Assembly: GCF_002090135.1 (NCBI RefSeq)
Contig: NZ_BBRL01000004.1
Span: 1,178,001-1,242,000 of the forward strand
Length of the DNA: 64,000 nt
DNA from: Demequina sp. NBRC 110055
GTDB taxonomy: Bacteria; Actinomycetota; Actinomycetes; Actinomycetales; Demequinaceae
Reading direction: 5' to 3'
Part shown: positions 36,648-44,769 of the stretch, in pieces
Position numbering within the stretch: the stretch's first letter is position 1
How the letters are laid out: each line of letters opens with the position of its first letter
Made by a program: the position numbers and the translations under genes
The notes under the pieces: model-generated
The model's database searches: none
Told to the model about the DNA's origin: nothing
Seen by the model: only the letters and a program-made list of their open reading frames with translations

Positions 36648-39488
36648 TCAGTCCGCGGTTGCCGCAGCCTCGGCGGCCTCGTGCTCCTGGCGCAGGGCCG
36701 ATGCCTTGGCGAGGCCAGCGATCGGGTCGGCACCCAGGAGGTTGCGCAACTCGTCGAGGTAGCCGGTGATGGACTCGCGCTGACGGTTGAGCTCGTCGAC
36801 CTCGCGCGCGGCCATCGTGCGCTCACGCTCGGCGTCGGAGACGGCCTCCGAGATGATCGCCTCGGCGTGTTCGCGGGCCTCGGAGACGATCTCGTCGGCG
36901 TTGTTGCGCGCGTTGGTGAGCAGCGTCTGGGCGTGGACCTCGGCGTCGCGGCGCGTGACCTCGGCGCGCTCCAGCGCGCTCGACAGCCGCTCCTCGGCCT
37001 CGTCGGCGCGCACACGCGCGTCCTCGACCATGGCGGCGGTCTCGGCCTTCGCCTCCTCGTGACGCGCCGTGAGGTCCTTCTCGGCCGCTTCGCGGCGCTG
37101 CGCGATCTCGATCTGCAGGTCCTCGCGGGCGCGGCGGGCCTCCTCGCGGGCGGCGTCGGCATCGGCGTTACCGTCGGCGCGCGCCTGGTCGGCGTCACGC
37201 TGGGCGATGCCCATGACGTGCTTGGCCTCCTGCTGCGCGGCGGTGAGGCGCTCCTCGGCCTCGTCGTGTGCCGCCTGCACGGTGCGGGCGGCGTCGCGGT
37301 CGGCGCCCTCGCGTGTCGACAGGGCGTACGCGTCGGCCTCCCGGCGGGTGGTCTCGTCGTAAGCGTCGACCTCGGTGCGGGTCGTCGCCGCGTAGTCGTC
37401 CGCTTCGCGGCGAGCGGCGGCGGCGTCATCGTCGGCCGCGGTGCGCGTTGCAGCGTCGTACTCATCGGCGGCGCGACGCGTGGCCTGGTCGTACAGGTCC
37501 GCGTCCTTGCGCAGCTGCCGGCTCGCGGTTTCGGCGGCCGAGCGGGTCGCATCCGCGTAGTCCTCGGCCCCCTTGCGGGTGGCGGCGTCGTACTCGTCGG
37601 CCGCCGCGCGGGTGTCGGCTCCGTAGGTGTCGGCTTCGGCGCGGGTAAGGGCGCTGTAGTCGTCGGCGGCGGTGCGGGTCTCGGCGCTGTACTCGTCCGC
37701 GGCGCCGTGGGTGGCGTCACGGTAGTCGTCGGCGTCGCGGCGCGTGACGCCCGCGTACTCGTCCGCCTCGCCCTGCACCCGCTCGCGGTAGGTGTCGGCC
37801 TCAGTGCTGGTGGCGGCGCGGTAGTCGTCGGCCTCGGCGCGGGTGGCGGCGTCGTACTCATCGGCCGCCGCGCGCGTGTCCTCCGAGTACGTGTCCGCTT
37901 CGGCGCGCGTGCGCCGCCCGTAGCGGTCCGCGTCGGACTGGGTGGCCTCGCGGTACGCGTCCGCGTCGGCGCGGGTCGCCTCGGAGTACGTGTCAGCCCC
38001 CACGCGGGCGTCGAGCGCGTAGGCGTCGGCCTCTGCCGTGGTGAGCGAGCGATAGTCGTCGGCCTCTGCACGCGTGACGTGACGGTACTCATCGGCCTCG
38101 GACCGTACGGCCTCGAGGTGAGCCTCGGCATCGGCCCGCGTGGCCTCGTCGTACGCGTCGGCAGCCTCGCGCGCGTCGCGGGCGTCCTCATCCGCCTCGG
38201 TCCTTGCGGTGGCCGCGTACTCGTCGGCACCGGCGCGGGTGGCGCGGTCGTAGTCGTCGGCCGCAGCCTCGACCTCGGCGCGGTGGGCGGCGGCGGCCGC
38301 GGTGACCTCGTCCAGGTGCGTCTGCGCGGCGGCGCGCACGTCGGCGGCGTCGGACTCGGCGCTCTCACGGGTCGCGGCGTCGTAGGCATCGGCATCGGCG
38401 CGCGTGCCGGCCGAGTAGCGTTCCGCCTCCTCGCGGGTGGCGCGGTCGTAGGCGTCGGCCTCGCCGCGAGTCCCGGTCGCGTAGTCCTCCGCATCGGCCC
38501 GCATGGCCTCGTCGTATTCGTCGGTGTCAGCGCGCAGCGACGCCACCTCGGCGGCGACCGCCGCTCGCAGGTCGCGCGCATCGGTCTCGGCCGATGCCCG
38601 GGTCGCGTCGGCCTCCCGGTTCGCCTGGGTGAGGAAGGCGTGGGCCTCGTTACGCAGGTTGGCGGCGTCGGCCTCTGCCGTCGTACGAATGTCGGACGCC
38701 TCCGCGTCGGCCGCGGACTTGGCATCGCGTGCCTCGCCCTCGAGGCGCTTGGCCTCCGCGCGGGCCTCGGCGAGCTCCCGCTCCGCCTCGGCCAGCACGC
38801 GGTCGGCCTCCGCGGCCGCGTCGGCGGCGGTCGTGTCCGCCTCGGCGCGCGCGGCCTCGAGCAGCTCCTGCGCCTCACGCTGGGCGGCGACGCGGGTCTC
38901 GGTGGCTTCGCGTTCCGCCGTGGCACGCAGGGCGTGAGCCTCACGGTCGGCGCCGGCCTTCAGCTCGGCGACCTCGGCGTCGATTCCGGCCTTGACGCGC
39001 TCGGCGTCGCGGCGGGCCTTCTCGACCGTCTCGGCGGCCGCGCGCTGGGCCGCCTCCTTGACCCCGGTGGCCTCGTGCTCGGAGGCGGTGCGAATCTCCT
39101 CGGCCTCGCGGCGGCTCTGCGCGAGGATCTCGGCGACCTCGTTGTCGGCGCGGGCGCGCAGCTGCTGCGCGGCGACCTGGGCGCGGGCGACGGTGTCCTG
39201 GGCGTGGGTGTTGGCACGCGCGACGACGTCGGAAGACTGCTCCTCGGCCGAGCGCAGCAGCTGCTCGACGCGGGCGCCCAGACCCTTGTAGGTGGGCTGC
39301 TCCGACTCGCGCAGGCTCTTTTGTGCCTCGTCGAGCGACGTACGGGTCGTGTCGGCGTCCTTGCGTGCCTGCTCGGCCGCCTCGCGAGCCTCCTTGACCG
39401 CATCCTCAAGTCGCGCCACGTGGGCGGCGACCGCCTCGCGGTCGTAGCCGCGCATGGCAACGGGGAACGGAAGGTTGTCCTCTGGCAT
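36648..39488 (-). CDS. Giant hendecad-repeat coiled-coil protein with DivIVA-like N-terminus
   Basis: 946 residues, almost all helical. The start MPEDNLPFPVAMRGYDREAV resembles the membrane-targeting tip of DivIVA and of Streptomyces Scy/FilP-type scaffold proteins. Residues about 25-324 are a mixed heptad/hendecad coiled coil rich in Ala, Glu and Arg. Residues 325-731 hold 37 consecutive 11-residue units with consensus Y-x-x-A-T-R-x-x-A-D-x. Residues 732-946 are a further coiled coil ending in a Glu/Ala tail. ATG 39488 is chosen for AAGGAG five bases upstream; GTG 39494 is also in frame. A cytoskeletal or polar scaffold role is inferred. LEA-like protectants also use 11-residue repeats. No enzymatic motif is present. 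Confidence 0.85.
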   Translation of the reverse strand: MPEDNLPFPVAMRGYDREAVAAHVARLEDAVKEAREAAEQARKDADTTRTSLDEAQKSLRESEQPTYKGLGARVEQLLRSAEEQSSDVVARANTHAQDTVARAQVAAQQLRARADNEVAEILAQSRREAEEIRTASEHEATGVKEAAQRAAAETVEKARRDAERVKAGIDAEVAELKAGADREAHALRATAEREATETRVAAQREAQELLEAARAEADTTAADAAAEADRVLAEAERELAEARAEAKRLEGEARDAKSAADAEASDIRTTAEADAANLRNEAHAFLTQANREADATRASAETDARDLRAAVAAEVASLRADTDEYDEAMRADAEDYATGTRGEADAYDRATREEAERYSAGTRADADAYDAATRESAESDAADVRAAAQTHLDEVTAAAAAHRAEVEAAADDYDRATRAGADEYAATARTEADEDARDAREAADAYDEATRADAEAHLEAVRSEADEYRHVTRAEADDYRSLTTAEADAYALDARVGADTYSEATRADADAYREATQSDADRYGRRTRAEADTYSEDTRAAADEYDAATRAEADDYRAATSTEADTYRERVQGEADEYAGVTRRDADDYRDATHGAADEYSAETRTAADDYSALTRAEADTYGADTRAAADEYDAATRKGAEDYADATRSAAETASRQLRKDADLYDQATRRAADEYDAATRTAADDDAAAARREADDYAATTRTEVDAYDETTRREADAYALSTREGADRDAARTVQAAHDEAEERLTAAQQEAKHVMGIAQRDADQARADGNADADAAREEARRAREDLQIEIAQRREAAEKDLTARHEEAKAETAAMVEDARVRADEAEERLSSALERAEVTRRDAEVHAQTLLTNARNNADEIVSEAREHAEAIISEAVSDAERERTMAAREVDELNRQRESITGYLDELRNLLGADPIAGLAKASALRQEHEAAEAAATAD
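37296..38516 (-). repeat. 37 tandem 33-bp coding units (11-residue hendecads)
   Basis: The 1221 bases equal exactly 37 units of 33 bp with no insertion or deletion. Thirty units begin with Tyr; the others begin with Asp, His or Ala. Units 19-21 and 27-29 are closely alike at protein level, which suggests segmental duplication of an eight-unit block. Most units differ at DNA level, so the array is old but still under repeat-type selection. Confidence 0.85.
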
Positions 39489-39575
39489 TGTCACTCCTTG
39501 GGCGCGGCCGTCTGAATGGCGTGCGCAGTCCGCTCCAGGGTAATGGGCGCGGCCCGAGGCACAAAGCCGCGAACT

Positions 39576-39604
39576 GGGACGTTGGGGCCTGTGTCTCCTA
39601 GAGT
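39576..39604 (+). promoter_or_regulatory. Candidate promoter of the 39.6-42.5 kb operon
   Basis: GGGACG and TAGAGT are spaced 17 bases. The start of the first gene follows 26 bases later, with AAGGAGGA between. The 141-bp gap is shared with the divergent coiled-coil gene. Confidence 0.45.
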
Positions 39605-39629
39605 GGACAAGAACATAAGGAGGACCGAC

Positions 39630-40577
39630 GTGAGTGTGAGGACGACCGCGCTGATCGCGGGCGTGATCGGAGTGCTGCTGTTAGCAGCGGGTCTGATCGC
39701 CGATGCGCAGCGGCCGCCGCGCGAAGTCAGCGCCGAAGCAGAGCTCAGCACCGCGGTGGTGGTGTACAGCCCCGAGATGATCGCCTTTGCCGCGGACAGC
39801 ACCATCGGGATTGAGGGTGACGGCGACCTCGTCGCCGTCACGGCCCGGCCCGTCGATGCCGATGCCTGGCTCGCCGAGCGCGAGGCGACCGCCGTCACCG
39901 GCCTACCGGAGTGGGAGGTGCTGTCGACTGAGGCATATGCGGCCGGCGCCGCGACCTCCCCCAGCCCGTCGCCGTCGGCCTCCGCGAGCGCCTCCGCGAG
40001 CGCCTCCGCCGAGCCGAGCGCCTCCGCCTCCGCGGAGGAATCTGCCGATGCCGAGGCAAGCCCCTCCGCATCGGCCTCGCCGAGCGCCGAGCCCGAGGTG
40101 GACCTGCTCACCGAGACGTCGACGGATCACTGGCGCGAACAGTGGGACGGCACCGACCGGCTCGAGATCGTCGCGTCGGACGTCCCCGACGGTGAGGTGT
40201 TGGTGGTGATGGCCCGCGACGGGTCCGCGCTGTCGAGCACCGACGTCGGCTTCGAGCGCGAGGTCAACGACGGCTGGATCACCCCGCTGATCTGGTGGGG
40301 CATCGTCCTCACGGTCGTCGGCGTCATCGCTCTCATCCTGCGCTTCCTCGACCTGCGTCCCGTCCAGGCTCGTTACGAGGAGTGGGTGGCCTCCCGCCAG
40401 CGCACCGGCGACGACGAGGACGACGCCCGTCCCGGCTCGCGACGTGCGCGCCGTGCGGCCGGTGAGCACCTGCCCGAGGCGAGCCTCGACGACGAGCCGG
40501 CCACGGCATCGGCCGCCTCCCCACCCACCGAGCCCACGCCCGACGACCCGACCACGGACAAGGAGGACCGCGCATGA
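39630..40577 (+). CDS. Two-TM membrane protein with Ser/Ala-rich linker
   Basis: A 315-residue unrecognised protein. One N-terminal membrane helix (about 7-25) leads to an extracytoplasmic part of about 190 residues. That part contains a low-complexity segment (about 108-155) of SPS, SAS and SAE repeats encoded by near-identical GCCTCCGCG units. A second membrane helix (about 218-240) precedes a charged cytoplasmic tail with a 14-mer repeat copy (40501-40514). The GTG start has AAGGAGGA upstream. The lipoprotein gene overlaps its stop (ATGA). The architecture suggests an envelope protein; no known domain is seen. Confidence 0.78.
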   Translation: MSVRTTALIAGVIGVLLLAAGLIADAQRPPREVSAEAELSTAVVVYSPEMIAFAADSTIGIEGDGDLVAVTARPVDADAWLAEREATAVTGLPEWEVLSTEAYAAGAATSPSPSPSASASASASASAEPSASASAEESADAEASPSASASPSAEPEVDLLTETSTDHWREQWDGTDRLEIVASDVPDGEVLVVMARDGSALSSTDVGFEREVNDGWITPLIWWGIVLTVVGVIALILRFLDLRPVQARYEEWVASRQRTGDDEDDARPGSRRARRAAGEHLPEASLDDEPATASAASPPTEPTPDDPTTDKEDRA

Positions 40578-41554
40578 ACCGCATCGTGAAGGCGACCGGG
40601 CTCGCCGCCGCGTCCGCCCTGGTACTGACGGGCTGCGTCGCCGAGGTGCCGGCGCCCGTGACGTCCGCGCCGCCGCTGGCCGAGGCCGCCACGCTGCTCG
40701 ACGCCCAGTCCTCGCGCGTGATCGCGGACACCATGGACGAGCTGGCAAAGGCCGACGAGGAGAAGGACGCCGACCTGCTGACCGACCGGGTGGGCGGCGA
40801 CGCCGTCACCATCCGCGAGGCGCAATACACGCGCGCCGACGATGACGACGAGACCCCGGTGGCGCTACCGAGCGACCAGCAGGCGGTCTATGTGTCCGCC
40901 GCGGACACCTGGCCACGCACCCTCGCGACGGTCTCGGAGCAGGCGTCCGAGGACGAGACCCCGGTGATGTACCTGTGGGTGCAGGAGTCCATCGACGACG
41001 ACTACCAACTGCGAGGCTGGGCGCATATGATCCCCGGCGCCACCGTGCCCGCCATGCCAGGGAGCACCACGGGAGCCGAGCAGTTGACGCTCGAGGACGA
41101 CGCGCTCGACCCGACGGCCGATGCCGTGCTGACCGACTACCTCACGCTGCTACGCGAGGGGGCGGACTCCGACCTCGACGAGAACTTCGGCGAGGACTCC
41201 TACCGGGCGCAGTTGTTTGCCGCGCGCGACACCCTCACCGAGGCCGCCGAGGAACAGGACGGCGAGTACGTCGACACCATCCAGACGGTCACGGACGACA
41301 CCTATGTGATGGGCACGGCCGACGGCGGCGCGCTGGTGTTTGCGCCGCTCGAGATCACCTCGTCGTTTACGGTCGAGGATGCGACGGTGTCGATCTCCGA
41401 GGCCGATGAGCCGCTGCTGGACGGCGAGCTCGACGACACGGTGACGCATCACTATCTCGACATGATCGTGCTCGCCATCCCCGGGCCCGATGCGGAGGGG
41501 CTTCCCACCGTCGTCGCGGCCGACCACAACCTGATCCAGGTCTCCGACAGCTAG
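40574..41554 (+). CDS. Uncharacterised lipoprotein
   Basis: A 326-residue protein with signal peptide and lipobox LVLTGC, so it is anchored to the outer face of the membrane. The mature part is acidic, with a mixed alpha/beta pattern, and contains VMYLWVQESIDDDYQLRGWA. No catalytic motif is recognised. It is translationally coupled to the two-TM protein (ATGA) and followed after six bases by the YbbN-like gene. The three are probably one operon, and the two envelope proteins may form a complex. Confidence 0.8.
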   Translation: MNRIVKATGLAAASALVLTGCVAEVPAPVTSAPPLAEAATLLDAQSSRVIADTMDELAKADEEKDADLLTDRVGGDAVTIREAQYTRADDDDETPVALPSDQQAVYVSAADTWPRTLATVSEQASEDETPVMYLWVQESIDDDYQLRGWAHMIPGATVPAMPGSTTGAEQLTLEDDALDPTADAVLTDYLTLLREGADSDLDENFGEDSYRAQLFAARDTLTEAAEEQDGEYVDTIQTVTDDTYVMGTADGGALVFAPLEITSSFTVEDATVSISEADEPLLDGELDDTVTHHYLDMIVLAIPGPDAEGLPTVVAADHNLIQVSDS

Positions 41555-41560
41555 GAAGTG

Positions 41561-42478
41561 ATGACTGAAAAGCCCGAGGTGCCGCTGCGCGGCGCCCCCG
41601 ACCTGTCCCAGTTCGCCCAGCCCGCCCCGGCCGCTTCCGCGCCGGGCGCGGCCGGTGCCGCGGAGTTGCCCGCGCCCATCGACGTCACCGAGGCGAACCT
41701 CAACGACCTCGCCCAGCAGTCGACCGAGGTGCCGGTCGTCATCGTGTTCCTGTCGTCGGCCTCGCCGGCGTCGCGCGAACTCGTGGAGCGCATCCGGACG
41801 GTGGCGGGCTCCTACGAGGGTCGATTCGTCGTCGGGCGCTGCGACATCGACGTGCAGGGCGGCATCGCTCAGGCGTTGCAGATCACCGCGGTGCCGACGG
41901 CCGTCGCGCTCATCGCCGGCCGGCCCGCGCCGCTGTTCCAGGGCAATGCCGAGGAGGCGCAGATTCGCGACGTGCTGAACCAGGTGCTCGAGGTCGCCCA
42001 GCAGCACGGCGTGACCGGCACCGTGGCCGCTGCGGCCCCGGCCGCCGAGTCCGAGCCGGAGCCGCTGCCGCCGCTGCATCAGGAGGCCTACGACGCGATC
42101 GAGCGCGAGGACTACGACGCGGCCATCGCCGCGTACGACCAGGCGCTGCGCGAGAACCCCAAGGACCACGACGCCAAGGCCGGACGTGCCCAGGTGGCGC
42201 TGATGCAGCGCACCCGCACCCTCGACCTCGCGGCGGCGCGCAAGGCTGCGGCCGATGCGCCCACGGATGTCGACGCGCAAATGGCCGTCGCCGACCTGGA
42301 CGTGGTCGGCGGCCAGGTGGAGGACGCGTTCGCCCGCCTCATCGACGCCGTGCGCGGCTCAGCCGGGGACGAGCGCGAGAAGGTGCGTCTGCGCCTGGTC
42401 GAGCTCTTCGACGTGCTCGGCACGGCCGACCCGCGCGTGGCCGACGCCAGGCGTGCGCTGTCGGCGGCGCTCTTCTAG
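41561..42478 (+). CDS. YbbN-like thioredoxin-fold protein with TPR domain, lacking the CxxC site
   Basis: A 305-residue cytoplasmic protein. A disordered Ala/Pro N-terminus of about 40 residues precedes a thioredoxin fold (about 45-145), with VPVVIVFLSSASPASRELV where thioredoxins have WCxxC. No Cys is present at the active site, so it cannot be a redox enzyme. The C-terminal ~130 residues are tetratricopeptide-like helices (YDAAIAAYDQALRENPKDHD). Actinobacterial YbbN/CnoX homologues act as chaperedoxin-like holdases; that is the likely role here. ATG 41561 is chosen; GTG 41558 is an alternative. Confidence 0.88.
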   Translation: MTEKPEVPLRGAPDLSQFAQPAPAASAPGAAGAAELPAPIDVTEANLNDLAQQSTEVPVVIVFLSSASPASRELVERIRTVAGSYEGRFVVGRCDIDVQGGIAQALQITAVPTAVALIAGRPAPLFQGNAEEAQIRDVLNQVLEVAQQHGVTGTVAAAAPAAESEPEPLPPLHQEAYDAIEREDYDAAIAAYDQALRENPKDHDAKAGRAQVALMQRTRTLDLAAARKAAADAPTDVDAQMAVADLDVVGGQVEDAFARLIDAVRGSAGDEREKVRLRLVELFDVLGTADPRVADARRALSAALF

Positions 42479-42491
42479 CGGTCCGCGTCCG

Positions 42492-42544
42492 CGCCCCCGC
42501 TGCCAGGCAGTCCCGATACCCCGGGGCCGCCCGGCGCGGGGGCG
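42492..42544. terminator. Bidirectional terminator between the ybbN-like gene and glgB
   Basis: CGCCCCCGC (42492-42500) pairs with GCGGGGGCG (42536-42544). The long intervening segment holds GCCAGGC and CCCCGGGG sub-stems. It sits between convergent gene ends. Confidence 0.6.
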
Positions 42545-42553
42545 TTGTCGCGT

Positions 42554-44725
42554 CTAGTCGCGATGCGGGCGCAGGAACACGGCGCCGAGCGCCGGCAGGC
42601 GCACGATGGCGCTGTGGTCCTGCGATCCGGCGGCAATCGGTTCGGCCTGAACGCGGCCAAGGTTGCCCACGCCGGAGCCGCCATAGAGCTCCGAGTCCGT
42701 GTTGAGCACCTCGTCCCACGCGCCGCCGGCGGGCAGGCCCAGGCGGTAGCCCTCGTGGGCGCTGCCCGAGAAGTTCACGACCACGGCCACGGGCTCCCCG
42801 CGGGAGTCCCACCGCAGGAACGAGATGGTGTTGCGACCGGAGTCGTCCGCGTCGATCCATGTGAAGCCCTGGGGGTCCGTGTCACGTTCCCACAGCGCGG
42901 GCGTCACCTTGTAGAGCCCGTTGAGGTCGCGCACGAGGTCCTGCACACCCTGGTTGAGCGGGTCGTCGAGGTGCCACCAGTCGAGGGAACGACCCTCGGA
43001 CCATTCGGCCTCTTGGCCGATCTCCGCGCCCATGAAGATGAGCTGCTTACCGGGATGAGCCCACTGGTAGGCCAGGAGCGCCCTGACCCCGGCGAGCTTC
43101 TGCCAGTGATCGCCCGGCATACGCTGCACCAGCGAGCCCTTGCCGTGCACTACCTCGTCGTGGCTGAGGGGCAGCATGAACTGCTCCGAGAAGGCGTACA
43201 TGAGCGAGAACGTCAGCGTGTGGTGGTGGTAGTGGCGGTTGATCGGCTCCTCGCCGAGGTAGCGCAGGGTGTCGTTCATCCAGCCCATGTTCCACTTCAG
43301 GCCGAAGCCTAGGCCGCCGCCTGTCGTGGGCGCGGTGACGCCCGGCCACGCGGTGGACTCCTCGGCGATCATGACGATGCCGGGATTGGTGCGGTAGGCG
43401 GTGGCGTTGGCCTCTTGCAAGAACGCGATGGCGTCGAGGTTCTCGCGGCCGCCGTGGATGTTGGGGCGCCACTGACCGGCACGGCGCGAGTAGTCGAGGT
43501 AGAGCATCGACGCAACGGCGTCGACGCGCAGGCCGTCGGCGTGAAACTCCTCGAGCCAGTACACCGCGTTGGCGACCAGGAAGTTGCGCACCTCGGGGCG
43601 TCCGAAGTCGAAGATGAAGGTACCCCAGTCGGGCTGTTCGCCGCGCAGCGGGTCCGGGTGCTCGTACAGCGGGGTGCCGTCAAAGCGGCCCAGCGCCCAT
43701 TCGTCCTTGGGGAAGTGGCCCGGGACCCAGTCGAGCAGGACGCCGATGCCGTGGCGGTGGAGCGTGTCCACGAGGTGGCGCAGCTCGTCGGGCGAACCGA
43801 AGCGAGAGGTGGGGGCGTAGTAGGACGTCACCTGGTAGCCCCACGACCCGCCGAAGGGGTGCTCCATGACGGGCATGAACTCCACGTGGGTGAAGCCCAT
43901 GCGCGTCACGTACTCGACGAGCTGGTCGGCCATCTCGCGGTAGCCCAAGCCCTGGCGCCACGAGCCCAGGTGGACCTCATAGACGCTCATGGGCGCGCGG
44001 TGCGCCTCGGACTGGGCGCGTCGGATCATCCAGTCGTCATCGCTCCATGAGTAGGACGACTCGGCGACGATGGATGCGGTCTGCGGCGGCACCTCGGTGG
44101 CGCGCGCCATCGGGTCGGCCTTCTGGCGCCACGTGCCGTCCTTGCCGAGGATCTCGAACTTGTAAATGGTGCCGGCGGAGGTGCCCGGCACGAAGAGCTC
44201 CCAGACGCCCGAGGAGCCGAGCGAGCGCATCGCGTGCGCCGTGCCGTTCCAGTAGTTGAAATCGCCGACGACGCGCACCGCGCGAGCATTCGGTGCCCAC
44301 ACGGCAAAGGACACTCCCTCGACATCCCCGAGCACGGATGGGTAGCGGCGCACGTTGGCGCCCAGGACGTCCCATAGGCGCTCGTGGCGTCCCTCGCGGA
44401 TCAGGTGGAGGTCGAGCTCGCCGAGCGTGGGCAGGAAGCGGTAGGGGTCGTCCTGCGTCAGTGTCGTGTCGTCGTAGGTGACGTGCACCCGGTAGTCGGG
44501 AGTCTCCTCGCCGGGAACTTCGGTGCGCCATACGCCATCGGCCTCGTGGATGGCGTCGAAGGTGCCCTCGAGAGTCTCGATGCTCACCGCGCGCGCCAGC
44601 GGGCGCAGCACGCGGATCGAAACCCCCGCGTCGTGCACGTGGGGGCCCAGCACCGCGTGGGGTTCGTGATGCGTTCCCGCCGCGATCTCCTTGAGCACGA
44701 CCGTGTCGATTCCTCGGTCAGCCAC
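42554..44725 (-). CDS. glgB: 1,4-alpha-glucan branching enzyme
   Basis: A 723-residue GH13 enzyme that introduces alpha-1,6 branches into glycogen. The N-terminal CBM48 modules precede the catalytic barrel. Barrel motifs include [27 protein letters not shown] (Asp nucleophile), the Glu acid/base in MIAEEST and [10 protein letters not shown]. The start is GTG, with AAGGCGG upstream. It lies directly downstream of glgE on the same strand. GlgE and GlgB together build alpha-glucan from maltose-1-phosphate. Confidence 0.95.
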   Translation of the reverse strand: MADRGIDTVVLKEIAAGTHHEPHAVLGPHVHDAGVSIRVLRPLARAVSIETLEGTFDAIHEADGVWRTEVPGEETPDYRVHVTYDDTTLTQDDPYRFLPTLGELDLHLIREGRHERLWDVLGANVRRYPSVLGDVEGVSFAVWAPNARAVRVVGDFNYWNGTAHAMRSLGSSGVWELFVPGTSAGTIYKFEILGKDGTWRQKADPMARATEVPPQTASIVAESSYSWSDDDWMIRRAQSEAHRAPMSVYEVHLGSWRQGLGYREMADQLVEYVTRMGFTHVEFMPVMEHPFGGSWGYQVTSYYAPTSRFGSPDELRHLVDTLHRHGIGVLLDWVPGHFPKDEWALGRFDGTPLYEHPDPLRGEQPDWGTFIFDFGRPEVRNFLVANAVYWLEEFHADGLRVDAVASMLYLDYSRRAGQWRPNIHGGRENLDAIAFLQEANATAYRTNPGIVMIAEESTAWPGVTAPTTGGGLGFGLKWNMGWMNDTLRYLGEEPINRHYHHHTLTFSLMYAFSEQFMLPLSHDEVVHGKGSLVQRMPGDHWQKLAGVRALLAYQWAHPGKQLIFMGAEIGQEAEWSEGRSLDWWHLDDPLNQGVQDLVRDLNGLYKVTPALWERDTDPQGFTWIDADDSGRNTISFLRWDSRGEPVAVVVNFSGSAHEGYRLGLPAGGAWDEVLNTDSELYGGSGVGNLGRVQAEPIAAGSQDHSAIVRLPALGAVFLRPHRD

Positions 44726-44769
44726 GGTTCACCGCCTTCCGTTCGTCGTGTGGTGAGGGACAACAACGC

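Noticed and set aside
37296-38516. 33-bp periodicity that could suggest a CRISPR array or satellite DNA
   Set aside because: Units are contiguous, stay in frame and diverge at synonymous sites. There are no alternating identical repeats and unique spacers, and no cas genes.
36681-39515. A 944-codon open frame on the plus strand opposite the coiled-coil gene
   Set aside because: It mirrors the repetitive, GC-rich codons of the real gene. The translation is Gly/Leu/Val-rich with no family features, and the minus-strand protein has a good ribosome-binding site and a coherent repeat phase.
39957-40095. Short tandem GCCTCCGCG repeats
   Set aside because: They encode the Ser/Ala linker of the membrane protein in frame, so no separate repeat element is needed.
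41561-42478. Thioredoxin enzyme
   Set aside because: The fold is thioredoxin-like, but the WCxxC position reads SSASPAS with no Cys, so a redox function is excluded.
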